Source: Bacteroidota bacterium (GTDB lineage: Bacteria > Bacteroidota > Ignavibacteria > Tepidaquicellales > Tepidaquicellaceae). From it: 55,578 bases of DNA. Of this stretch, positions 9,237 to 17,211 are shown piece after piece. Location: assembly GCA_018266895.1 (NCBI GenBank), contig JAFDZQ010000051.1:1-55578 (forward strand). The letters run 5' to 3'. The first letter of the stretch is position 1; the number at the start of each line of letters is the position of its first letter. Position numbers and translations under genes: made by a program. Below the pieces are notes generated by a model that was not told the origin of the DNA, made no database searches, and was given only the letters and a program-made list of their open reading frames with translations.

Positions 9237-9518
9237 TTATTTCTCCTGAGGAGGCACATATTCATCGGGAAGCTTAATTCCTCCTCCGAAAAAAAATTCA
9301 TTCATCTGATCCTCAAACACCTTGTCGGTTGCAGGAGAAGTAAGATCCAATCGGTATTCATTCACGATCATCTTAAAATGATCAAGGAACATTTTAAAAC
9401 CCTGCTTTGAAACATTGTCAAAAACCTTCTGCCCCAGTTCGCCCGGAAGCGGCGGTTTATCAAGCCCGGGAAGGTCCTGATCAAGTTTTATGCAATGTAC
9501 AATTCTGCTTTCTGCCAT
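9237..9518 (-). CDS. YggX-like Fe(II)-trafficking / oxidative damage protection protein
   Basis: The 93-residue protein has the length and order of the YggX family. It has an N-terminal cysteine (C9 in IVHCIKL), then PPLPGELGQKVFDNVSKQGF, a helical middle with the conserved asparagine-glutamate (MIVNEYRLDL), an MNEFFFGG segment and a Pro-rich end. YggX proteins protect iron-sulfur clusters and are linked to Fe(II) handling. Family members are known mainly from Proteobacteria, so presence here is slightly unexpected. It starts 8 bases after the stop of the upstream nucleotidase gene and is probably in an operon with it. Family call is good; the biochemical role is by homology. Confidence 0.85.
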   Translation of the reverse strand: MAESRIVHCIKLDQDLPGLDKPPLPGELGQKVFDNVSKQGFKMFLDHFKMIVNEYRLDLTSPATDKVFEDQMNEFFFGGGIKLPDEYVPPQEK

Positions 9519-9526
9519 TTTATATT

Positions 9527-11119
9527 TTATTGTCTTTTAATTTCCTGTTTTGAAATATCTTCAACTCTTGTTTCAAGAACGGTATTTATATTTTTCTGGT
9601 CAATGACGGCTTCTATCAGCAGATCCCTGTCGATTATGTTCGTATCATAAATTGAGATCTTTTCCGGCTGCTCACCGAAATACTTTTTTAACTGAGTGCC
9701 GACATAATTATTTGTAGCAACGGTATAATTTTTTGTATCACTGATCTGTTCTCCGTTAATCAGAAATTTTTCAATGAAATCATCATCACCGGCAAGTACT
9801 TTTTTGGAATCATAAATGATCTTTACCCCTGATACTATTATCATATCGCTCGAACCGAGTTCATCTATTTCCATCACCCTGCTTTTAATATTGTTTTTTA
9901 TCATCTGCATAAGTCCTTTTCCGCTGATGACAAATGTAACGATTGTATTTCCGAACGGATTAATCTCCCAGATGTCATTTATTGTAATATCGCCTTTCGG
10001 AAGATCTTTTCTGATTCCTCCTGAATTCAGAAACGCAATGTCCGTACCTGCTTTCTTTCTCACGGCGTCAGCCTCCCACTGCCCGAGATTGCTTTCCTCA
10101 GAAAACCCTCTTTTCCAGTCAGACTCAAGTTTTCCTATGACGTTCATCAGATCGCCCTGTACTGCTGCAAGCATTGATTCCACTTTTTCCTGCGCTTTCC
10201 TGTCATATACAGAAGAATCCATTTTAGTTTCTATAAGTCTTCCGAAAAATTTCAGCACAGTGTCCTTTTCCGTATCGACAGTCATGTCAATTTTTCCGAG
10301 CCAGCGTGAATAAGAACCTGCCTGGGATATATATACTCCTTTTACGATTTCAGGTCTGAATAACGGAGTATGAGAATGTCCGCCGATGATTATGTCAATG
10401 TCTTTTGAAAATTTCTCCGCAAGTTTTTTGTCTTTATCCACTCCGATATGAGTAAGAAGAATTATCAGATCGCATTTTTTCTTTTTCAGATATTTAATAC
10501 CGGCAGTTATAACGGAATCAGTGTTCAGCATTTCAATATCAGACACATTTTTCGGCAAAGTCAGAGTCATCAGATCAGTAGCAGTAAGACCGATTATGCC
10601 GCATTTTATGCCGTTGATCTTTTTTATTACATAAGGCTTTCCGAAAGTTCTTTTTTCAGATTTAATAAAAACATTTGCAGACAGATAATCAAAGTTAGCT
10701 TTCTTCAGCGCGGAATCAAGCGAATACTGGCCGTAATCAAATTCATGATTTCCGATTACAAAAGCATCAAGACCGTAAAGATTAAGAAGTTCTATCTGAG
10801 AGTTTCCTCTGGTTATCGTTGATATAGGCGTTCCCTGAAAATCATCACCGCCATTCAGCAAAAGAGTGTTTTTTTCACGAAGCTTGTTTATGTATCCCAG
10901 CATATTTGAAGTGCCGCCAATGTAATATGATTCGGATTCTCCCGTAACTGTGTCTTTCTTCGAGATCCTGTAAGGCATATTTCTTGCATGAAAGTCATTC
11001 CAGTGAAGTATTGTGAGTTTCCTGATCTTATCCTTCCCGGACTTTGAATCGCTTTTTTGCGGATAAGCAAAGGATGTCAGAGCAAGAATTATGAATATTG
11101 AAAAAATGTATTTTTTCAT
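9527..11119 (-). CDS. periplasmic 5'-nucleotidase / metallophosphatase (UshA family)
   Basis: The 530-residue exported enzyme has a signal peptide (1-21), a calcineurin-like metallophosphatase domain (about 32-300) and a C-terminal 5'-nucleotidase domain (about 330-520). Di-metal ligands are visible as D42 and H44 (WNDFHAR), NGGDDFQG (89-96), GNHEFD (123-128), LLTHIG (221-226) and GGHSHT (246-251). The C-terminal domain contains the substrate-binding FLNSGGIRKDL and NPFGN motifs. It should hydrolyse nucleotides or related phosphoesters in the periplasm for nucleoside and phosphate recovery. It is the first gene of a probable two-gene unit with the YggX-like gene. Exact substrate is not determinable. 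Confidence 0.92.
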   Translation of the reverse strand: MKKYIFSIFIILALTSFAYPQKSDSKSGKDKIRKLTILHWNDFHARNMPYRISKKDTVTGESESYYIGGTSNMLGYINKLREKNTLLLNGGDDFQGTPISTITRGNSQIELLNLYGLDAFVIGNHEFDYGQYSLDSALKKANFDYLSANVFIKSEKRTFGKPYVIKKINGIKCGIIGLTATDLMTLTLPKNVSDIEMLNTDSVITAGIKYLKKKKCDLIILLTHIGVDKDKKLAEKFSKDIDIIIGGHSHTPLFRPEIVKGVYISQAGSYSRWLGKIDMTVDTEKDTVLKFFGRLIETKMDSSVYDRKAQEKVESMLAAVQGDLMNVIGKLESDWKRGFSEESNLGQWEADAVRKKAGTDIAFLNSGGIRKDLPKGDITINDIWEINPFGNTIVTFVISGKGLMQMIKNNIKSRVMEIDELGSSDMIIVSGVKIIYDSKKVLAGDDDFIEKFLINGEQISDTKNYTVATNNYVGTQLKKYFGEQPEKISIYDTNIIDRDLLIEAVIDQKNINTVLETRVEDISKQEIKRQ

Positions 11120-11243
11120 AAAATATTTAATATGATAAAAAAGAATTTGAATTAAAATCTGAGCATTAGGAAAGATCTGATTATACCCGGATTAAAAAAT
11201 AAACGAATAGTCTGTAATTTTTTTTCTGCCTGCCGTTAACAAT

Positions 11244-11278
11244 AATTGAAAATTGAAAATTGATAATTGATAATTGAT
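11244..11278. repeat. heptad tandem repeat (AATTGAA/AATTGAT)
   Basis: Five contiguous 7-base units: two AATTGAA then three AATTGAT. The array lies 3 bases beyond the 3' end of tRNA-Pro. It resembles the heptad arrays at 19226-19289, 37851-37885 and 38311-38338 in period and in starting each unit with AA. Confidence 0.85.
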
Positions 11279-11281
11279 AAG

Positions 11282-11355
11282 TCGGGATGACTGGATTCGA
11301 ACCAGCGGCCTCCTCGTCCCGAACGAGGCGCGCTACCAAGCTGCGCCACATCCCG
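11282..11355 (-). tRNA. tRNA-Pro (anticodon CGG)
   Basis: The minus strand folds into a full 74-base cloverleaf. The acceptor stem is CGGGATG/CATCCCG with discriminator A. The D-arm GCGC...GCGC carries an AGCTTGGTA loop, the anticodon stem is CCTCG/CGAGG with loop TTCGGGA, and the T-arm contains GGTTCGAATCC. The anticodon at loop positions 34-36 is CGG, reading CCG proline codons. The 3' CCA is not encoded. A heptad repeat begins 3 bases downstream. Confidence 0.95.
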
Positions 11356-11419
11356 ATAATGATTTTAAAATTTATGAGTGATAATATACTCAATATTCTT
11401 TTTCAATAAAATATTATTA

Positions 11420-12124
11420 TTATTTCAGTTTCTCCGCTCCGAATACTTTTACTCCCGATCCTTCTGCAAACAAAACATTACACGGTTTCTCCTCATTTAG
11501 AAATGAAAATGCAGCACTGTATATCTTTCCGAAATCAAAATTGTGACTGTAATCAGTAACAGGATAAATTTTCCAGACCGGATGTTCTACTTCATATACT
11601 AAAGTATTTCCCGAATGATCAGTACCAAACCCGCTCGTATGTTCCTTGAAAAAATGCTCTGTTGAGGATTCCCCGGGTGTGAAAGGATTGTTCTCTGCAT
11701 TAAGTCTGATAAAGTATTCTGAATTTTTCAGCTTTAATTTATATTCTGCTGAAATCATATTCCCTTTGTTTATTTTTTCTTCAATATCCGCAGTTAAATA
11801 CGGCTCATTATATATTTTATTTGCAATCAGAGAAACCATGAACTTCGGAACGAATTCCCTGATAAAAACCACTCCCCTTGAGTTATTATTCTTCACATAA
11901 AACCTGAGGTTTATTTCCGGAAAATTTATATGAAACGGAATCAGGATTCCTTTTACTCTCGTTTCAAGAAACTGAAAAGCTACAAGACTAATAAAAGCAC
12001 TTTTATCAATTGTATCAAGCACTAAACCTTTAGGAAGATAAGGTTTTAAAACACTTACATCTGTTTTGTATGTAATGTTTATCAGATTCCGCCATTCTGC
12101 AGTCAGAAAAATTCTTTTTTCCAT
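11420..12124 (-). CDS. DUF2071 (YqjF-like) protein
   Basis: The 234-residue cytoplasmic protein matches the DUF2071/YqjF family. It shows the N-terminal AEWRNLINITYKTDVSVL block followed by a PYLPKGLVLDT turn, the FLETRVKGI and LRFYVKNNNSRGVVFIREFVP strands, and a C-terminal half with HPVWKIYP. The fold is related to acetoacetate decarboxylase-like barrels, but no reaction is established for the family. It is a single gene between the tRNA and the divergent pyruvate dehydrogenase operon. There is no signal peptide or membrane segment. Family call is good; function unknown. Confidence 0.8.
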   Translation of the reverse strand: MEKRIFLTAEWRNLINITYKTDVSVLKPYLPKGLVLDTIDKSAFISLVAFQFLETRVKGILIPFHINFPEINLRFYVKNNNSRGVVFIREFVPKFMVSLIANKIYNEPYLTADIEEKINKGNMISAEYKLKLKNSEYFIRLNAENNPFTPGESSTEHFFKEHTSGFGTDHSGNTLVYEVEHPVWKIYPVTDYSHNFDFGKIYSAAFSFLNEEKPCNVLFAEGSGVKVFGAEKLK

Positions 12125-12222
12125 CAGTTGAGAAACAGGTTTAAGAAATAGGTTAAATTTAGTGAGTTATTCTTTCAATAGAAATAATTATTTTCAACGG
12201 CAATAAAAATTAAACAAAATTA

Positions 12223-14892
12223 ATGAGCGAAGATTTAAAAAAGATACGGGAGATTGAAAACAATGAATGGATAGAATCTCTTGACTACATTTACCAGAGC
12301 CAGGGTCCGGAAAGAGTTACGGAACTGCTGAGAAAACTTCAGATAAGAGCGCAAGAACACGGAATTAATATTCCTTTTACTGCAAATACTCCTTATATTA
12401 ACACAATTCCTTTGAATAAACAGCCGGTCTATCCGGGAAGCCGTGAGATTGAAAGAAGAATCAAGAGCATTCTCAGATGGAATGCTATGGCTATGGTCGT
12501 GCGGGCTAACAGGGAATTGAGCGGCATCGGAGGTCATATTTCCACTTACGCTTCTGCTGCTACACTTCTTGAAGTAGCATTTAATCATTTTTTCAGGGGT
12601 AAGGATGATCCGAGCGGTGGTGATATTATTTATTTTCAGGGTCATGCAGCTCCGGGAATTTATGCAAGAGCCATGATTGAAGGAAGGATCACTGAAGATG
12701 ATCTTAATAATTTCCGCAGAGAACTCTCTTCCAATAAAAGAGGTCTTTCATCTTATCCTCATCCCTGGCTTATGCCCAGATTCTGGGAATTTCCTACCGT
12801 TTCAATGGGACTCAGTCCGATAATGGCTATCTATCAGGCGAGATTCAACAGATATCTTGAAGACAGAAATATTCTTAAGACTTCCGATCAGAAAATATGG
12901 GCTTTCCTCGGTGACGGTGAAACGGATGAACCCGAAACTCTCGGCGCCATCACTCTTGCTTCAAGAGAGAAACTTGATAATCTGATATTCGTGATAAACT
13001 GTAATCTTCAGCGACTTGACGGTCCAGTCAGAGGTAACGGAAAAATAATCCAGGAACTCGAAGCGATATTTAAAGGCGCAGGCTGGAATGTTATAAAAGT
13101 GATCTGGGGAAGCGACTGGGATCCGCTGCTGGAAAAAGATAAGGACGGATTATTAAAAGACAGAATGGATGAAATAGTTGACGGACAATTTCAGAAATAC
13201 ACGGTTTCAAGCGGGGACTTTATCAGAAAAGATTTTTTCGGAACTGATCCGAGATTACTGGAGATCGTAAGCAAATATTCTGATCAGCAGCTGCAGAAAC
13301 TAAATCGCGGAGGTCACGATCCGGCAAAAGTTTATGCCGCTTATAAAAATGCAGTTGATAATGTCGGTTCTCCTACAGTTATTCTGGCTCATACTATCAA
13401 AGGATACGGGCTCGGTGAAGCAGGCGAAGGAAAGAATATCACGCACTCACAGAAAAAATTAAATGAACAGGAGCTGAGAGAGTTCAGAAGCCGGTTCGGC
13501 ATTCCGATCTCTGATGAAGATATAGCTGAAACACCTTTTTACAGACCTTCACCTGAAAGCGAAGAAATAAAATATTTAACGGAAAGAAGGAAAGTGCTCG
13601 GAGGATTCATTCCGAAAAGAGATGTAAAATCCGCTCCGCTGAAATTTAATTCAGATGAACTCTTCAAAGAATTTTACGAAGGAAACGGTGACAGAGAAGT
13701 TGCGACTACAATGGCATTCGTTCATCTGCTTTCAAAATTACTCAAAGATAAAGAGATCGGTAAATTTATAGTTCCTATTGTTCCTGATGAAGCGAGAACT
13801 TTCGGAATGGAATCTTTATTCAGACAGGTAGGAATTTATTCCCACATCGGACAGATATATGAACCTGTTGACAAAGGCAGTCTGCTTTATTACAAGGAAG
13901 AAGAAAATGGTCAGATACTGGAAGAGGGGATTACTGAAGCGGGTTCAATGTCTTCGTTCATTGCAGCAGGAACTTCTTATGCCACTCATGGAATTAACAT
14001 GATTCCGTTTTTTATTTTTTACTCAATGTTCGGATTTCAGAGGATTGGGGATTTAATATGGGCGGCAGCAGATTCCAGAACAAGAGGTTTTCTTATCGGA
14101 GGTACGGCTGGCCGGACAACTCTGAGCGGCGAAGGTCTGCAGCATCAGGACGGTAACAGTCATATTCTGTCTTTGCCGGTTCCTAATCTGAAATGCTACG
14201 ATCCGGCATTTGCATACGAACTCGCTGTTATTATCAAAGACGGAATGCACAGAATGTATGAAAAACAGGAGGATATTTTTTATTATCTGACTGTTATGAA
14301 TGAATTTTACCTGATGCCTCCTATGCCTGAAGGTTCGGAAGAAGGTATTCTTAAAGGGATATACAGATTTTCAAAATCCAAAGTGAAATCACCGAAACTC
14401 AAGGCTCATCTGCTTGGAAGCGGAACCATACTCAACGAAGTGATCAAGGCTCAAAAAATTCTCGAGGAAAAATATAAAGTGTCTGCTGATGTCTGGAGTG
14501 TTACAAGTTATAAAGAACTGTATATGGATGCAATTGACGCTGAAAGATATAACATGCTTAATCCTGAAAAGAAAAACCATATACCATACATCAGCCAGGT
14601 CCTTAAGAATGAAACCGGCGTGTTCATTGCAGCTACAGATTACATTAAAGCTTTACCGGCAATGGTGTCTAAATGGATACCCGGAGATTTCTGTTTTCTC
14701 GGAACGGACGGTTTCGGCAGAAGCGACGGAAGAGAAGAGCTGAGAGACTTTTTTGAAGTGGATCACAAATACATAACAGTTACTGTTCTTAATTCTCTTG
14801 CGAAGGAAAAGAAAATAGATCCGATTGAAGTGGAAAAAGCTATTAAAGATTTCGGATTGGACCAGAATAAACCAAATCCGGTTAAAGTTTAA
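12223..14892 (+). CDS. aceE: pyruvate dehydrogenase E1 component, homodimeric type
   Basis: The 889-residue protein matches the homodimeric (AceE) form of E1, which decarboxylates pyruvate with thiamine diphosphate and passes the acetyl group to lipoyl-E2. The start agrees with the conserved N-terminus (NNEWIESLDYIYQSQGPERV). The ThDP-binding motif opens with GDGETDEPETLG (230-241) and closes near residues 260-262 (NCNLQ). RWNAMAMVVRAN (85-96), IYFQGHAAPG, LSGEGLQHQDG and the C-terminal GTDGFGRSDGREELRDFFEVD blocks are all present, so the enzyme looks intact. It is the first gene of the operon. Its natural partner aceF is separated from it by a restriction-modification pair. The gene ends KPNPVKV-stop inside the left copy of a 12-base direct repeat. 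Confidence 0.97.
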   Translation: MSEDLKKIREIENNEWIESLDYIYQSQGPERVTELLRKLQIRAQEHGINIPFTANTPYINTIPLNKQPVYPGSREIERRIKSILRWNAMAMVVRANRELSGIGGHISTYASAATLLEVAFNHFFRGKDDPSGGDIIYFQGHAAPGIYARAMIEGRITEDDLNNFRRELSSNKRGLSSYPHPWLMPRFWEFPTVSMGLSPIMAIYQARFNRYLEDRNILKTSDQKIWAFLGDGETDEPETLGAITLASREKLDNLIFVINCNLQRLDGPVRGNGKIIQELEAIFKGAGWNVIKVIWGSDWDPLLEKDKDGLLKDRMDEIVDGQFQKYTVSSGDFIRKDFFGTDPRLLEIVSKYSDQQLQKLNRGGHDPAKVYAAYKNAVDNVGSPTVILAHTIKGYGLGEAGEGKNITHSQKKLNEQELREFRSRFGIPISDEDIAETPFYRPSPESEEIKYLTERRKVLGGFIPKRDVKSAPLKFNSDELFKEFYEGNGDREVATTMAFVHLLSKLLKDKEIGKFIVPIVPDEARTFGMESLFRQVGIYSHIGQIYEPVDKGSLLYYKEEENGQILEEGITEAGSMSSFIAAGTSYATHGINMIPFFIFYSMFGFQRIGDLIWAAADSRTRGFLIGGTAGRTTLSGEGLQHQDGNSHILSLPVPNLKCYDPAFAYELAVIIKDGMHRMYEKQEDIFYYLTVMNEFYLMPPMPEGSEEGILKGIYRFSKSKVKSPKLKAHLLGSGTILNEVIKAQKILEEKYKVSADVWSVTSYKELYMDAIDAERYNMLNPEKKNHIPYISQVLKNETGVFIAATDYIKALPAMVSKWIPGDFCFLGTDGFGRSDGREELRDFFEVDHKYITVTVLNSLAKEKKIDPIEVEKAIKDFGLDQNKPNPVKV

Positions 14893-14896
14893 TTAA
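14885..14896 (+). repeat. left copy of 12-base direct repeat flanking the R-M cassette
   Basis: The sequence AAGTTTAATTAA covers the last codons and stop of aceE and recurs at 17191-17202 over the stop of the nuclease gene. Allowing one mismatch the match extends to 15 of 16 bases (14885-14900 against 17191-17206). Deleting from one copy to the other gives an intact aceE stop followed 13 bases later by the aceF ATG. Confidence 0.8.
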
Positions 14897-14898
14897 TA

Positions 14899-16284
14899 AT
14901 GCTTACAAAAGAAAACATTAAAGAATTAAAAGCAAAAGGTAACGACGATATTGCTTTTTTGATTAGAGAGAATTTGAAAAGCAATAAGTACATTCTAAAT
15001 ATTCTGGAAAATTTGGGGCGATTACCAAATGACTTTGACGGAAGTTGGCTACCTGAATTACTCGAAAATAAAAGTCAACAAGTTAGATATTGGGTTGTAA
15101 AAAATTTAGGTAAAATCTCTAGTGATCAAAATTTAGATACATTAATAAATGTTCTTAATTGCGAAGAAGATACTACAGTTAGAAGAGAGGCAGTTTCTTC
15201 TATTGGTAGAATGAGAAATCCAAAAGCACAAAATATTTTAATTCAAATACTAAATGACAAAGATCCAAAAGTTATTATACAAGCAATTAGAGGACTTTTA
15301 ATTTTTAAAGGAAATGAACGCATTGATAATTGTTTAAAAGAATTAATAAATCACGAAAATGAAATGATTCGAACAGTTATTTACAAAGAATATTTTGCAA
15401 ATACAAAAGATAAAACGAACCAACAACCACATTCAAAATCTTATGATTTTTTAAAAAATGTAATTGTTAATGGAGATGTTAGAGAAATTTTAAGAAGTAT
15501 TCCTGAAGAAAGTTTTCATTTAACTTTTACATCACCTCCATATTATAATGCCAGAGATTATTCTATTTATCCAAGTTATCAAGCATACTTAGATTTCCTA
15601 AATGAAGTTTTCTTAGAGGTATTTAAAAAAACAAAAGAAGGTAGATTTTTAATAGTAAATACTTCACCGATAATTATTCCAAGAATCAGTCGTTCTCATT
15701 CAAGTAAAAGATATCCAATTCCTTTTGATTTACATCCATATCTTGTTAATATGGGTTGGGAATTTATTGATGATATTATTTGGCTAAAACCTGAAGCCAG
15801 TGTAAAAAATCGAAATGCTGGATTTCTTCAGCATAGAAAACCTATAGGGTATAAACCAAATGCTATTACTGAGTATTTAATGGTATATAGAAAACAAACC
15901 GATAAATTAATTGACTGGAATATAAAACAATACAATTGGAAAACAATAAAAGAAAGTAAAGTGGAAGATGGATATGAAACTTCAAATGTTTGGCGAATTG
16001 ATCCAAAATTTGACAAAACCCATTCTGCAGTTTTTCCAGTTGAATTATGTAAGAGAGTTGTCGAATATTATTCCTTTAAGGGTGATTTGGTTTTTGATCC
16101 TTTTGGCGGAAGTGGAACACTTGGAAGAACTGCTAAAAGTTTGAATAGGTATTTCTTTTTAACCGAAATTGAAAAGAAGTACTTTGAATACATGAAATCA
16201 TTTCTTACAAAAGACACAATATTTAATGAACTATCTTCTAAATTTTTAACATATCCAGAATTTAAAAAAACAATAATTACATGA
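14899..16284 (+). CDS. HEAT-repeat DNA methyltransferase (type II R-M)
   Basis: The 461-residue protein has an N-terminal helical-repeat domain (about 45-165) with HEAT/PBS-lyase-type repeats: QVRYWVVKNLGKI, TVRREAVSSIGRM and KVIIQAIRGLL, each about 30 residues apart. A class-beta DNA methyltransferase domain follows. The catalytic motif IV TSPPYYN is at 211-217 and the SAM-binding motif DPFGGSGTLG at 400-409. SPPY-type motifs favour N4-cytosine methylation, though N6-adenine is possible. It starts 6 bases after aceE and overlaps the nuclease gene by 4 bases (ATGA, 16281-16284). Base composition is clearly lower in G+C than its neighbours: 12 of 60 in the line at 15301, against 22 of 60 at 13801 in aceE. 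This suggests transfer. The HEAT domain may aid DNA binding or contact the nuclease. Confidence 0.9.
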   Translation: MLTKENIKELKAKGNDDIAFLIRENLKSNKYILNILENLGRLPNDFDGSWLPELLENKSQQVRYWVVKNLGKISSDQNLDTLINVLNCEEDTTVRREAVSSIGRMRNPKAQNILIQILNDKDPKVIIQAIRGLLIFKGNERIDNCLKELINHENEMIRTVIYKEYFANTKDKTNQQPHSKSYDFLKNVIVNGDVREILRSIPEESFHLTFTSPPYYNARDYSIYPSYQAYLDFLNEVFLEVFKKTKEGRFLIVNTSPIIIPRISRSHSSKRYPIPFDLHPYLVNMGWEFIDDIIWLKPEASVKNRNAGFLQHRKPIGYKPNAITEYLMVYRKQTDKLIDWNIKQYNWKTIKESKVEDGYETSNVWRIDPKFDKTHSAVFPVELCKRVVEYYSFKGDLVFDPFGGSGTLGRTAKSLNRYFFLTEIEKKYFEYMKSFLTKDTIFNELSSKFLTYPEFKKTIIT

Positions 16285-17198
16285 CTTTAACAGAGCAAGT
16301 TGCTAAAAACATTATAAAAAAATTACTAAAAGGTGAGGATTATCGAATTGAGGTAATTAATTTAATAAATGCAGAATTTTTACAATTTGCAATCGAATTT
16401 TTCAAAAAAATAGTAAATGCAAAATTAAAAAGTCAAAACATAACTTCGGATTGGTACAAAAATGAATTTTTAAATCCAAAATTACCCCCAAAGGAAATCG
16501 CAATAAATTCAGGATTAAACAAGAAGACAATCCATAATATGTTCAATTCTTCTACTAAAGAAATTATTATTGATGCATCGAATGAACATTACGATATTTT
16601 ATATAAAAGTATTCAACAATTAGTGAAAGATGAGCATGAACTTGAATTAACATTAACTATTAAGTTCAAAGGTGTAAGTGTAGATTTAAATGTTAGTGAA
16701 AGTTTAATTGTAATAAACACTCTTGCTGTAAAGAGATCTGAATTAAGAGGAGGACTTTGGAGTACGGCTGGAAAGAGGGTTGAAAAACCATTAATGGAAA
16801 CTATTTGTAAATTATATTCTGTGAATCAAAATAATTACAATGCAAAATTTAAAAAAAATATTGCAAAAGGGTTTGATAGAGAAATAGATTTTTATCTAAT
16901 AAATGGAAACTCAGAATATTTATGTGAAGTCAAACTAATGGGAATTGGAAATCCTGAAAGCGCTGATGCTGTTATTGCAAGATCAACAAATGTTTTTATA
17001 GCTGATAAGCTCTCAATTCAAAATAAAAATCAACTTGATAGCTTAAAAATAAATTGGGTGGAATTGAGAAGTGAAAATGGATTTAGAAGATTTAAAATTG
17101 CATTAGAAAATTTAAAAATTCCATATGAAGATTATAACGGAAACCTCGATTATGATTTAGAGAAAATATTCAGTGAAATATTTCAAAAAGAAGTTTAA
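16281..17198 (+). CDS. type II restriction endonuclease, PD-(D/E)XK, CfrBI-like
   Basis: This 305-residue protein is the nuclease partner of the preceding methyltransferase. A PD-(D/E)XK core is visible: EID with D203, then CEVK with E216 and K218 (REIDFYLIN...YLCEVKLMG). A helix-turn-helix-like stretch (KEIAINSGLNKKTIHNMF, about 71-88) and a conserved-looking RGGLWSTAGKRVEKPLM block (about 156-172) precede it. That block reminds me of the CfrBI restriction enzyme family, whose cognate methylase is N4-cytosine specific; this is memory-based and tentative. The gene is strongly AT-rich. Its last residue and stop fall inside the right copy of the 12-base repeat shared with the aceE end, so its C-terminus may have been set by the insertion. 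Confidence 0.82.
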   Translation: MTLTEQVAKNIIKKLLKGEDYRIEVINLINAEFLQFAIEFFKKIVNAKLKSQNITSDWYKNEFLNPKLPPKEIAINSGLNKKTIHNMFNSSTKEIIIDASNEHYDILYKSIQQLVKDEHELELTLTIKFKGVSVDLNVSESLIVINTLAVKRSELRGGLWSTAGKRVEKPLMETICKLYSVNQNNYNAKFKKNIAKGFDREIDFYLINGNSEYLCEVKLMGIGNPESADAVIARSTNVFIADKLSIQNKNQLDSLKINWVELRSENGFRRFKIALENLKIPYEDYNGNLDYDLEKIFSEIFQKEV

Positions 17199-17202
17199 TT
17201 AA
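17191..17202 (+). repeat. right copy of 12-base direct repeat flanking the R-M cassette
   Basis: A second copy of AAGTTTAATTAA (see 14885-14896) covers the stop of the nuclease gene, 9 bases before the aceF start codon. The distance between copies is 2306 bases and contains exactly the two R-M genes. Confidence 0.8.
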
Positions 17203-17211
17203 AAATTTTAT

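Noticed and set aside
9816..10313. 165-residue plus-strand frame
   Set aside because: It lies wholly inside the minus-strand UshA-type nucleotidase gene, whose motifs are complete; the opposite frame is rich in Ser/Phe/Pro as expected for a shadow.
12235..12645. 136-residue minus-strand frame at the start of aceE
   Set aside because: Overlaps the conserved N-terminal part of E1 in antisense; no recognisable domain.
14899..17198. R-M cassette as part of a prophage or integrative element
   Set aside because: No integrase, transposase or phage genes and no tRNA target are near it; the insertion contains only the two R-M genes.
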